A program made the translations under genes and the position numbers. Source: DTKY01 sp037440765 (GTDB lineage Bacteria; Acidobacteriota; Terriglobia; Bryobacterales; Bryobacteraceae). From it: a DNA stretch of 64,000 nucleotides. The notes beneath the pieces were generated by a model, which was not told the origin of the DNA, did no database searches, and was given only the letters and a program-made list of their open reading frames with translations. Of the stretch, positions 26,525 through 34,142 are shown piece after piece; positions within the stretch are counted from its first letter, which is position 1, and each line of letters starts with the position of its first letter. The DNA is taken from the NCBI GenBank assembly GCA_037440765.1, contig JBBITL010000022.1:8153-72152 (forward strand), written 5' to 3'.

Positions 26525-28531
26525 ATGGGGCTGTTCTCACCATGGTTTCTGGCCGGACTTGCAGCGGTGGGACTGCCGGTCTACTTCCACCTCCTCAGGA
26601 AGCACAAGAGCCCCCCGCTGCCCTTCAGCTCTCTGATGTTCTTCGAGCCGCGCACGCAGAGTTCCATACAGCACCGCCGCCTGCAATACATACTTCTGTT
26701 CACCCTGCGGACCCTGCTGCTGGTTCTGCTGGTCCTGGCCTTTGCCGGCCCCTTCATCATGGGTGGCCCGGCGGCGGCGGGCGGCGGGCGGCGGTTGGTG
26801 GTGGTCGCCATCGACAACTCCTTCAGCATGCGCCAGGGCGGCCGGCTGGAACAGGCCCGCCAGCAGGCCCTCCAGGTGCTGGCCGGGCTGCGGCCCGAAG
26901 ACCGCGCCCAGGTGCTCGCCTTCTCGCGCCAGGTGAGCGTCATGTCCGAGCCTTCGGGCGACCAGGCCGTCCTTCGTGGCGCTGTCAGCGCCATCGAGCC
27001 CACCGATTCGCGCAGTTCGTACGGCGACCTGGTGCGCGCCCTGAGGAGCGTGGTCCAGTCCGCGCAGGTTCCCGTCGAGGTCCACCTGTTCAGCGATCTC
27101 CAGAAGACCTCGATGCCGGCCGGTTTCGCCGAACTGGCGCTGCCCGCCGGCGCGAGCCTGAAGCTGCACCCGGTGGGGGAAGCGAACATGCCCAACTGGG
27201 CCGTGGAGGCAGTCACGGCTCCGGCCAGGGTTGACGGCAAGGGCGGGGCCAGGGTCCAGGCCGTCATCGCCGGCCTCGGCCCGGAGGCCGCCACCATGCG
27301 CGCGTCGCTGGTTGTCAACGGGCGCGTGATCGAGTCGAAGAGCGCGGAGACGCCGGCCGCCGGAAGGACCACGGTGGAGTTCGCGCCTTTCGATGCGCCG
27401 CACGGCGCCAGCCGCTGCCAGGTGCAAATCGAATCCTTGGACGCCTTTCCCGCCGACGACCGGTTCCTGTTCGCGGTGGAGCGCGCCGACCCGGCCCGCG
27501 TGCTGTTCGTGCATGAGAGCCGCGACACGCGTTCTCCCACCTATTTCCGGGCCGCTCTGGAGGCTGCCGGCCAGGCTTCCTTCGCGCTGGATGCGCGGAC
27601 GGCGTTCGACCTCGGCGGAGTGGACCCGGCCTCCTACGCCTTCGTGGTTCTCTCCAATGTGACCAGCGTTCCAGGCCCCTTTGAGGAGGCCCTGAAGAAA
27701 CGGGTGCAGGCGGGCGGCGCCCTGCTGATCGCGCTGGGACCGGCCGCCGCCGTGCGCGGGCGAATCCCGGTTCTGGAGACCTCCATCGTCGAATCCCGCT
27801 ACGCCGCCCGGCAGGGCGACCGCTTCCAGATGGTGGACTGGCTTGACACCGCTCATCCCTCCATCCACCGGGCCAACCGCTGGGAAGGCGTGAGGTTCTA
27901 TCAGGTGTTCAGCGTGAAGGCCGACAACCTGCGCGTGCTGGCCCGGTTGGCGGACCAGACGCCCGTCCTGCTGGAGAGGCAGGAGGGCGAGGGCCGCGTT
28001 CTGCTGTTCACCTCCACGCTCGACAACATCGCCAACGACTTCCCGTTGCATCCGGCCTTTGTCCCCTTCGTCGAGCAGACGGCGCGCTACCTGAGCGGCC
28101 TGGATGAAGGCCGGAGCAGCATGACGGTGGATTCCTACTTCGAGCTGCGCCGGACGAGCGGCGAAGGCGCCGCGGCCGACGTGCTGGACCCGCGAGGCGG
28201 GCGGGTGCTGGACCTGTCTGGCACGGCCAAGGCGCTGGGCTTCACGCTGGCCGAGGAAGGCTTCTACGAGGTCCGCCGCGCCGGCGGGCGGCGGGAGTTG
28301 GTGGCCGCCAACGCCGACCGCCGCGAATCCAACTTCGAGACCATCCCGAAGGACACCCTGGCGCTGTGGCAGAATACGGGCGAGGGGTCCGCGGGGGCGC
28401 AAGGCGCGCCGGCCGGCGAGTCAAGGCCGAGCCCGCTGTGGTGGTACGTGCTGTTTGTCGCGTTTGTGCTGGCCCTGGCCGAGTCCGTGGTGGCGGCGGG
28501 GCATCTCTCCCTCAAGAAGGAGGCAGCATGA
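26525..28531 (+). CDS. BatA-like membrane VWA protein
   Basis: 668 residues. The N-terminus is the BatA type (LFSPWFLAGLAAVGLPVYFH, then LRKHKSPPLPFSSLMFF), with a second helix LLFTLRTLLLVLLVLAFAG. The VWA MIDAS DNSFS is at 97-101, followed by VLAFSRQ and SDLQKT segments. A long extracytoplasmic region, including a GATase-like stretch (ALLIALGPAAAV), leads to a C-terminal membrane helix (WWYVLFVAFVLALAESVV). The stop overlaps the start of the giant DUF4175-like gene (ATGA at 28528-28531). It is probably the membrane anchor of the MoxR/DUF58 system. Confidence 0.9.
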   Translation: MGLFSPWFLAGLAAVGLPVYFHLLRKHKSPPLPFSSLMFFEPRTQSSIQHRRLQYILLFTLRTLLLVLLVLAFAGPFIMGGPAAAGGGRRLVVVAIDNSFSMRQGGRLEQARQQALQVLAGLRPEDRAQVLAFSRQVSVMSEPSGDQAVLRGAVSAIEPTDSRSSYGDLVRALRSVVQSAQVPVEVHLFSDLQKTSMPAGFAELALPAGASLKLHPVGEANMPNWAVEAVTAPARVDGKGGARVQAVIAGLGPEAATMRASLVVNGRVIESKSAETPAAGRTTVEFAPFDAPHGASRCQVQIESLDAFPADDRFLFAVERADPARVLFVHESRDTRSPTYFRAALEAAGQASFALDARTAFDLGGVDPASYAFVVLSNVTSVPGPFEEALKKRVQAGGALLIALGPAAAVRGRIPVLETSIVESRYAARQGDRFQMVDWLDTAHPSIHRANRWEGVRFYQVFSVKADNLRVLARLADQTPVLLERQEGEGRVLLFTSTLDNIANDFPLHPAFVPFVEQTARYLSGLDEGRSSMTVDSYFELRRTSGEGAAADVLDPRGGRVLDLSGTAKALGFTLAEEGFYEVRRAGGRRELVAANADRRESNFETIPKDTLALWQNTGEGSAGAQGAPAGESRPSPLWWYVLFVAFVLALAESVVAAGHLSLKKEAA

Positions 28532-31500
28532 GTCCGCTGGAGATTCTCAATGCCTACCTGAAGCGCCTGGAATCGCGCTTCCGCCTGGCTGCTTTGGCGC
28601 GCGGTGCGGCCCTGGTGGCCGTGGCGGCGCTGGTGGTGACCCTGGTGCTGGTCGTGGCGTCCAACTGGCTCGCCTTCTCCGAGCCCATCCTCACCGGCGG
28701 CCGCATCATTCTGTTCCTCAGCCTGGCCTTCGCGGCAGCGTTCGGAGCCGTCGTGCCGCTGCTTAAGATCAACCGGCGCTACGCCGCCGAGGCCGCCGAA
28801 CGCAGGGTTCCGGATCTCGACCAGCGGCTGATCACCATCGCGGACAGACAAAAGGACCCCGCGCAGCGGCCGTTTCTCGAATTGCTCGCCGCCGACACAC
28901 TGACGCTGACCGATAAGGCAGGACCCGGGACATTGGTGGGACGTTCCGCGCTGGCAGGTCTGCTGTCGACCGCGGCCGCGGCGCTGGGCGTGCTCCTGTG
29001 GCTCATACTCGGCGCCTCCGGTTTTGTCGGATACGGCGCGCGGCTGCTGTGGGCGGGACCGCCCCGCGCCGGCGGGACCGCGCCCGCGTTCTATGACATC
29101 CTTGTCACGCCGGGCGACAGGACCGTTCGCCGGGGCGCCAGCCAGGCGGTGACCGCGCAACTGGTCGGGTTCGATTCTCCCGCCGTGCGCCTGTTCGCCA
29201 GGTACCGCGACTCGGCCAAGTGGGAGGAAGCTCCCATGTTGCCGCAGCCCGGGAGCCTGCAATACGAGTTCCTGTTCGCCGGCATCCCCGAGACGGTGGA
29301 ATACTACGTCTCGGCGGGCAGGCTGCGCTCCAAGACCCATACGCTCACGGTGGTGGACGTTCCCGGCGTGAAGCGCATACGGGTCACCTACCGCTACCCC
29401 TCCTGGACCGGGCTTCAGCCGGAGACCGAGGATCCCGGCGGAGACCTGCGCGCCGTTCAGGGCACCGAGGCGGAAGTCGCCATCGAGACCGACCGGCCAC
29501 TGGCCAGCGGCCAGTTGGTCATGGAGAACGGCGCGCCGGTTCCACTCGCCCAGGGGGCGGGGAACTGGGTCACGGGAAGGATCAGAATCGAGCAGGACGG
29601 GTCATACTTTGTGGCCGCCCTGGACCGGGGCGAGCAGGTGCGCCTCACCGACGATTATTTCATCGAATCGCGCGCCGACCAGCAGCCGCTGGTCCGCATA
29701 GTCCGCCCCGGACGCGATGCGCGCGTCAGCCCGATCGAGGAGGTCGTGGTGGCCGTGGACGCCGCCGACGATTACGGGCTCCAGGATCTCACCCTGCACT
29801 ACTCGGTCAACGCGGGACCCGAGAGGACCGTCCCGCTGCTGAAGCGGAAGGGCGCCCGGGAAAGCGACGGTTCCATCCTGCTGGAGCTGGAGGACTACAA
29901 GCTTGCCCCCGGCGACATGGTGTCGATGTACGCCACCGCGCGCGACGCCAGGAACACGGCCCGCACCGACATCTTCTTCCTCGAGGCCCAGCCATTCGAG
30001 CGCGAATACACCCAGAGCCAGCAGATGGGAGGCGGCGGTGGGGCGGGCGGCGAAGGCGGGCAGCAGGGCGAACGCGAAGGGCAGATCTCGCAGCGCCAGA
30101 AGGAGATCATCAGCGCCACCTGGAACCAGCTTCGCGACAAGTCTGGTGACAGGAAGGCGGCGGCAGAGAACGCGCAGTTCCTTTCCGGCATGCAGGCCAA
30201 GTTGCGGGACCAGGCTCAGTCCCTCGCCACTCGCATGGGCCGCCGCGAGCTGACTCAGGAGAACGAGGAGTTTCGCGACTTCGGCAACGAGATGCAGCAG
30301 GCCGCCAAGTACATGAGCGCCGCGGCCGACAGATTGAAGGCCGGCAAGTGGCAGGAGGCCCTGGTGCCGGAGCAGCAGGCCCTGGCGCACCTGTTGCGCG
30401 CCGAGTCCACCTACCGCAAGATTCAGGTGGCCTTCGGCAACCGCGGCCAGCAGGGTGGCGGAGGCGGCGGTGGAGGAGGAGGGGCGCAGCGGGACCTGGA
30501 GAACCTCTTCGACCTGGAGCTGGACACCGAGCGCAACCAGTACGAGACGGGGCAACAGGCCTCCACCGGAGCCAGCCAGCGCGCCCGCGAGATCGACGAA
30601 GCCTTGCAGCGGCTGGAGCAACTGGCGCGCCGGCAGCAGGAACTGGCCAACCGCGGCCGGCAGCAGCCGCAGCAGACCCTCCAGCAGCGCTGGCAGCAGG
30701 AACTTCTGCGGCGCGAGGCGGAACAGTTGCGGGAGCGCATGGAGCAACTGGCCCGTGGCGGACAGCAGGGGCAACAGGGCCAGCAAGGGCAACAGGGCCA
30801 GCAAGGNNNNNNNNNNNNNNNNNNNNNNNNNNNNNNNNNNNNNNNNNNNNNNNNNNNNNNNNNNNNNNNNNNNNNNNNNNNNNNNNNNNNNNNNNNNNNN
30901 NNNNNNCCCGTGGCGGACAGCAGGGGCAACAGGGCCAGCAAGGGCAACAGGGCCAGCAAGGCCAGCAGGGACAGGCCGGGCGCGCCTCTTCGGGCGACCA
31001 GCGTCTCGATCAGGCGCTGCGCCGGCTGAGCGAGGCCACCGAGGACATGCGCCGCGCCAACTCGCAGCAGAGCCAGGCCGATGCACGGCGCGCGGCGGAG
31101 CGTCTTCAGGAAGCCCAGGATCTCATGCGGGGCATGCGCGGCCAGCAGGCCAACCAGCAGCTTGACGATCTGGCCCGCCGCGCCGAGCGGTTGGCCGGCC
31201 AGCAGCAGGACTTCCAGAACCAGGTCAGGGACATGCTGGGCGCCCAGCCCGATCCGCAGGCCTACACGCGCCCGGCTACGGGCAGCCAGCTTGAGCAGTC
31301 CCGCAAGCTGGCCACCGAGCGGGACCGCATGGTCGAGGAGCTCACCGGCATCGAACGCGAGATGCAGCAGTCGGCCCGCGAACTGGCGGGAAGCCAGCGC
31401 GCGGCGTCATCTCAGCTGCGCGAGGCGCTCGGCGAATTGCAGCAGAACGAGATCAGCACGCGCATGAAGTACAACAGCGACCTGCTCCGGAAGGGGTATG

Positions 31501-32276
31501 GCGCGTACGCCCTCCCGCGTGAGGCTCCCATCACCCAGGGGCTGAACCAGTTGCGCGACAGACTTCGCGACGCCCGCGGCGCGCTGGACAACGCCGCGCC
31601 GGAGCGCGGCGAACGTGAGCAGGCGCTGGCCCGCCTGGAGCAGTTGCGAAACCGCCTCCAGAGCGCCACGCGGCAGGGCCAGCAGGGGCAACAGGGCCAG
31701 CAGGGGCAACAGGGCCAGCAGGGGCAACAGGGCCAGCAAGGGCAACAGGGCCAGCAAGGGCAACAAGGCCAGCAGGGTCAGGGGGGCGGTGGTGGCGGCG
31801 GCGAAGGCAACCGGGCCTTCGGAGACCCGCGCGGCGGCCCCTCGCGCCAGGGATCGAATCTTGGCGGCTTCGACCGCTCGGCCATGAACCAGGGCGACTG
31901 GCGGCCCGCGCCGCTTCCGCCCCAGACCGGGCGCGTCAGCGACGCGGACCTTGCCAGAATCTACCAGGAGAGCATGCGCGATCTGGCGGCGCTCGGCGGC
32001 TCGCTGCGCGGCACCACCGCCGGCACTCGCGACATCCAGGAGCTTCTTGAGGAGATGAAGCGCCTGGATCCCAGTCGTTTCCCCGGCAACCCCGAGCTGA
32101 TCGAGAAGATCAGGGCGCAGATCCTTCCCGGACTGGAGCAGTTGGAACTGCGACTGCGGCGGCAACTCGACGAGGAGCAGGGGGGCCAGGTGCGCAACGC
32201 CGCCAGCGAGCCGGTGCCGCCCGGTTACTCCGGCGCCGTCGCCGACTACTTCCGCCGCCTCGGCAAATCCAGGTAG
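28528..32276 (+). CDS. DUF4175-like giant membrane protein with Gly-Gln-Gln arrays, interrupted by an assembly gap
   Basis: The ATG overlaps the BatA-like stop. Helices at about 20-45, 50-75 and 145-170 are followed by an extracytoplasmic Ig-like region (VTPGDRTVRRG, VKRIRVTYRYPSWTG, VVVAVDAADDYGLQDLTLHY). A long Gln/Arg-rich coiled-coil follows, with two arrays of GQQ triplets, and an acidic end (YSGAVADYFRRLGKSR). 100 N at 30807-30906 split the frame. The 55 bases before the gap are repeated exactly after it, and removing one copy plus the N (155 bases) brings both halves into one frame of 1,197 residues. The pattern matches DUF4175/TIGR02302-type proteins, which also have GQQ runs. It closes the MoxR/VWA block; the function is unknown. 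Confidence 0.85.
30752..30806 (+). repeat. Left copy of 55-bp exact duplication flanking the gap
   Basis: These 55 bases, from CCCGTGGCGGACAGC onwards, are identical to 30907-30961. They sit directly against the N run. Contig ends sharing exactly 55 bases are typical of de Bruijn-graph assembly, so this is probably one locus printed twice. Confidence 0.85.
30807..30906. other. Assembly gap of 100 N
   Basis: Exactly 100 unknown bases, the usual placeholder for unknown length. It falls in a GQQ-coding repeat with near-identical 9/18-bp units, a common place for short-read assemblies to break. The duplicated flanks suggest no sequence is missing, although repeat units may have been collapsed. 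Confidence 0.97.
30907..30961 (+). repeat. Right copy of 55-bp exact duplication flanking the gap
   Basis: Identical to 30752-30806. Deleting this copy with the N run restores the reading frame across the gap. Confidence 0.85.
31673..31782 (+). repeat. Second GQQ-coding tandem array
   Basis: Roughly six units of 18 bp (CAGCAGGGGCAACAGGGC and variants with AAGG), coding Gly-Gln-Gln triplets. Alternation of CAG and CAA and of GGG and GGC suggests growth by duplication of an 18-bp block. It ends in a poly-Gly stretch. Confidence 0.85.
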
Positions 32277-32302
32277 GGCAGGACTCCCGGCCTGTACGCT
32301 GC

Positions 32303-32329
32303 TATACTGGCACAAGTCGAAAGTTCGAC
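32303..32329 (+). promoter_or_regulatory. Extended -10 promoter with operator-like palindrome
   Basis: TATACT at 32303-32308 is preceded by TGC, an extended -10. Immediately downstream is a perfect inverted repeat GTCGAA-AG-TTCGAC (32316-32329), which covers the expected transcription start. It is placed to act as a repressor site for the gene at 32371. Confidence 0.45.
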
Positions 32330-32370
32330 ACGAATCGCGGGCTCAGGCTCCGGCCTGCTGAGGAGAGCAG

Positions 32371-32739
32371 ATGATCAATCGACGAGGCCTGTTTTTGGCC
32401 ACCGCCGCGCTGGCGGGCACGTTTCTTATCGTCACCGCGCTCGCGGCCGCGGATGATGTGAGCGGAACTTGGCATTTTGTGTTTCAAACCGACGGCGGCG
32501 AGCGGCAAGCGCCCGCCACCTTCAAGGTTGAGGGCGTCCAAGTGACCGGCAAGTTCGGTGAGGCTGATGTGAAAGGCACTTACAAGGACGGCGCCATCAA
32601 CCTCGCCTTTCCCTTCACCTCGCCCGAAGTAGGCCCCGGAACCATGAGCATCAAAGGCTCGCTGGCTTCCGGCGCTCTGAGCGGCGACTGGGAGTTCGCC
32701 GGATACCGGGGAACGTTCGTAGCCAAACGCCCCCAGTAG
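32371..32739 (+). CDS. Small secreted beta-rich protein
   Basis: 122 residues with a signal peptide (LFLATAALAGTFLIVTALAA) and a GGAG Shine-Dalgarno. The mature part is a short beta-barrel-like or lipocalin-like domain: VSGTWHFVFQTDGGE, FKVEGVQVTGKFGEADVKGTY-type strands, SLASGALSGDWEFAG and a final YRGTFVAKRPQ. The same strand order, with GxW start and G-E-F-x-A end, occurs in the protein at 33734, so the two appear paralogous. They flank purU. The function is unknown; proteins of this kind are frequent in the phylum. Confidence 0.8.
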   Translation: MINRRGLFLATAALAGTFLIVTALAAADDVSGTWHFVFQTDGGERQAPATFKVEGVQVTGKFGEADVKGTYKDGAINLAFPFTSPEVGPGTMSIKGSLASGALSGDWEFAGYRGTFVAKRPQ

Positions 32740-32778
32740 GGCCTCCGACGGGACATGCTCCCGCGCGCGGAGGGACCG

Positions 32779-33633
32779 ATGAAGAACACGGCTATCCTGC
32801 TGATTGACTGCCCCGACCGCAAGGGCATCGTCGCCACGGTCGCCGGCTTCCTCTACTCGCACGGGGCCAACATCCTCCACGCCGACCAGCACCAGGACAG
32901 CGGACTGCAACTGTTCTTCATGCGCGTCGAATGGTCGCTCGATGGTTTCGGCCTGCCGCCGGACCGCTTCGCCGATGAGTTCCGCTCCATCGCGGAGGAG
33001 TTCCGCATGCGTTGGCGGCTGGAGTATTCATCGCAGCCGTCATCGGTGGCGATCTTCGTTTCGCGCCAGCACCACTGCCTGCTGGACCTCCTCCACCGCC
33101 ACCACAACTCCGAGTTGCCCTGCCGGATCCCGGCCATAGTGAGCAACCACGCCGATGCCGCGCGGCTGGCCGGGTTCTACGGCATCCCGTTCCATCACAT
33201 CCCGGTGGATGCGTCGAACAAGGGCGAGGCCGAAAGCCGGCAGTTAACTCTGCTCGAGGAAAACAGGGTTGACCTGGTGGTTCTGGCCAGGTACATGCAG
33301 ATCCTCTCGCCGGAGTTCGTCGCCCGCTACGCGAGCCGCATCATCAACGTGCATCATTCATTTCTGCCGGCTTTCAGCGGCGCCAAGCCGTACCATGCCG
33401 CCTTCCGCCGGGGCGTGAAGCTGATCGGCGCAACCAGCCATTATGTGACCGAGGATCTGGACGAAGGTCCTATCATCGAACAGGACGTTGCGCGCGTCAG
33501 CCACCGCTACGAACTGGAGGACTTCATCGAGAAGGGGCGCGACCTGGAGCGCATGGTGCTGTCCCGCGCCGTGCGCTGGCACCTGGAGCACCGCATCCTG
33601 TGCTACGCCAACAAGACCGTGGTCTTCGACTGA
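32779..33633 (+). CDS. purU: Formyltetrahydrofolate deformylase
   Basis: 284 residues from the ATG at 32779, preceded by GGAGGG. An N-terminal ACT domain (AILLIDCPDRKGIVATVAGF) leads into the formyl-transferase fold: IPAIVSNHADAARLAGFYG, VVLARYMQILSPEF, the catalytic segment IINVHHSFLPAFSGAKPYHA with Asn and His, and DLDEGPIIEQD with the catalytic Asp. It hydrolyses 10-formyl-THF to formate and THF, balancing one-carbon pools. It lies between two small secreted proteins with no purine genes nearby. Confidence 0.95.
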   Translation: MKNTAILLIDCPDRKGIVATVAGFLYSHGANILHADQHQDSGLQLFFMRVEWSLDGFGLPPDRFADEFRSIAEEFRMRWRLEYSSQPSSVAIFVSRQHHCLLDLLHRHHNSELPCRIPAIVSNHADAARLAGFYGIPFHHIPVDASNKGEAESRQLTLLEENRVDLVVLARYMQILSPEFVARYASRIINVHHSFLPAFSGAKPYHAAFRRGVKLIGATSHYVTEDLDEGPIIEQDVARVSHRYELEDFIEKGRDLERMVLSRAVRWHLEHRILCYANKTVVFD

Positions 33634-33733
33634 ACTGGCGGTGCCGCGGCCGCGCAGGGGCGTCTGAGCGCCGGATGCAGCACGCGATGCCGATTGCATA
33701 TATCAGAAGCCTGGAAAGGAAAAGAAGACCGAC

Positions 33734-34102
33734 ATGAAGAGACTCCTTGCAGCATCCCTCGTCCTGCTGTGGGCCGCCTTGTGGGCGGCAGATGAAAGTA
33801 CCATCGCCGGGCGCTGGAACATCCATTCCAGCATCATGGGCAACGAAAGCGACCAGGAGTGCACGTTTGTCGTGAAGGGAGACGCGCTTACCGGCACTTG
33901 CAGCGCCCCCCAGGGTTCAGCGGACGTGGCGGGCAAGGTGAGGGGCAACAGCGTGAGCTGGCAGCGGAAGACTCAATACGACGGCCAGGACCTCACGATC
34001 GTGTACACGGGCAAGATCGATTCAGGAGGAAAACTGACGGGTTCTATCGAAGTGCAACCCTTTGGGGTCGAGGGCGAATTCACGGCAGCAAGGGTCAAAT
34101 AG
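33734..34102 (+). CDS. Small secreted beta-rich protein, paralogue of 32371
   Basis: 122 residues, the same length as the protein at 32371. A signal peptide (LLAASLVLLWAALWA) is followed by IAGRWNIHSSIMGNESDQEC, VVKGDALTGTC, VAGKVRGNSVSWQRK, LTIVYTGKIDSGGKLTGS and a final GEFTAARVK. The alternating strand pattern and the closing G-E-F motif match its neighbour. Two cysteines may form a disulphide in the exported protein. The gene is convergent with the matrixin-like gene. The function is unknown. Confidence 0.8.
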   Translation: MKRLLAASLVLLWAALWAADESTIAGRWNIHSSIMGNESDQECTFVVKGDALTGTCSAPQGSADVAGKVRGNSVSWQRKTQYDGQDLTIVYTGKIDSGGKLTGSIEVQPFGVEGEFTAARVK

Positions 34103-34142
34103 CGCCAACCGGCTAAATGACAGGATTCCGGGCAGGCTGGAG

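Noticed and set aside
26537..28402. 621-codon minus-strand open frame opposite the BatA-like gene
   Set aside because: Antisense shadow; the + strand gene has clear domains and coupling.
30807..30906. True frameshift across the gap
   Set aside because: The frame difference disappears when the duplicated 55 bases and the N are removed.
30761..31782. Regularly spaced repeats that could suggest a CRISPR array
   Set aside because: They are in-frame 9/18-bp units coding GQQ, with no unique spacers.
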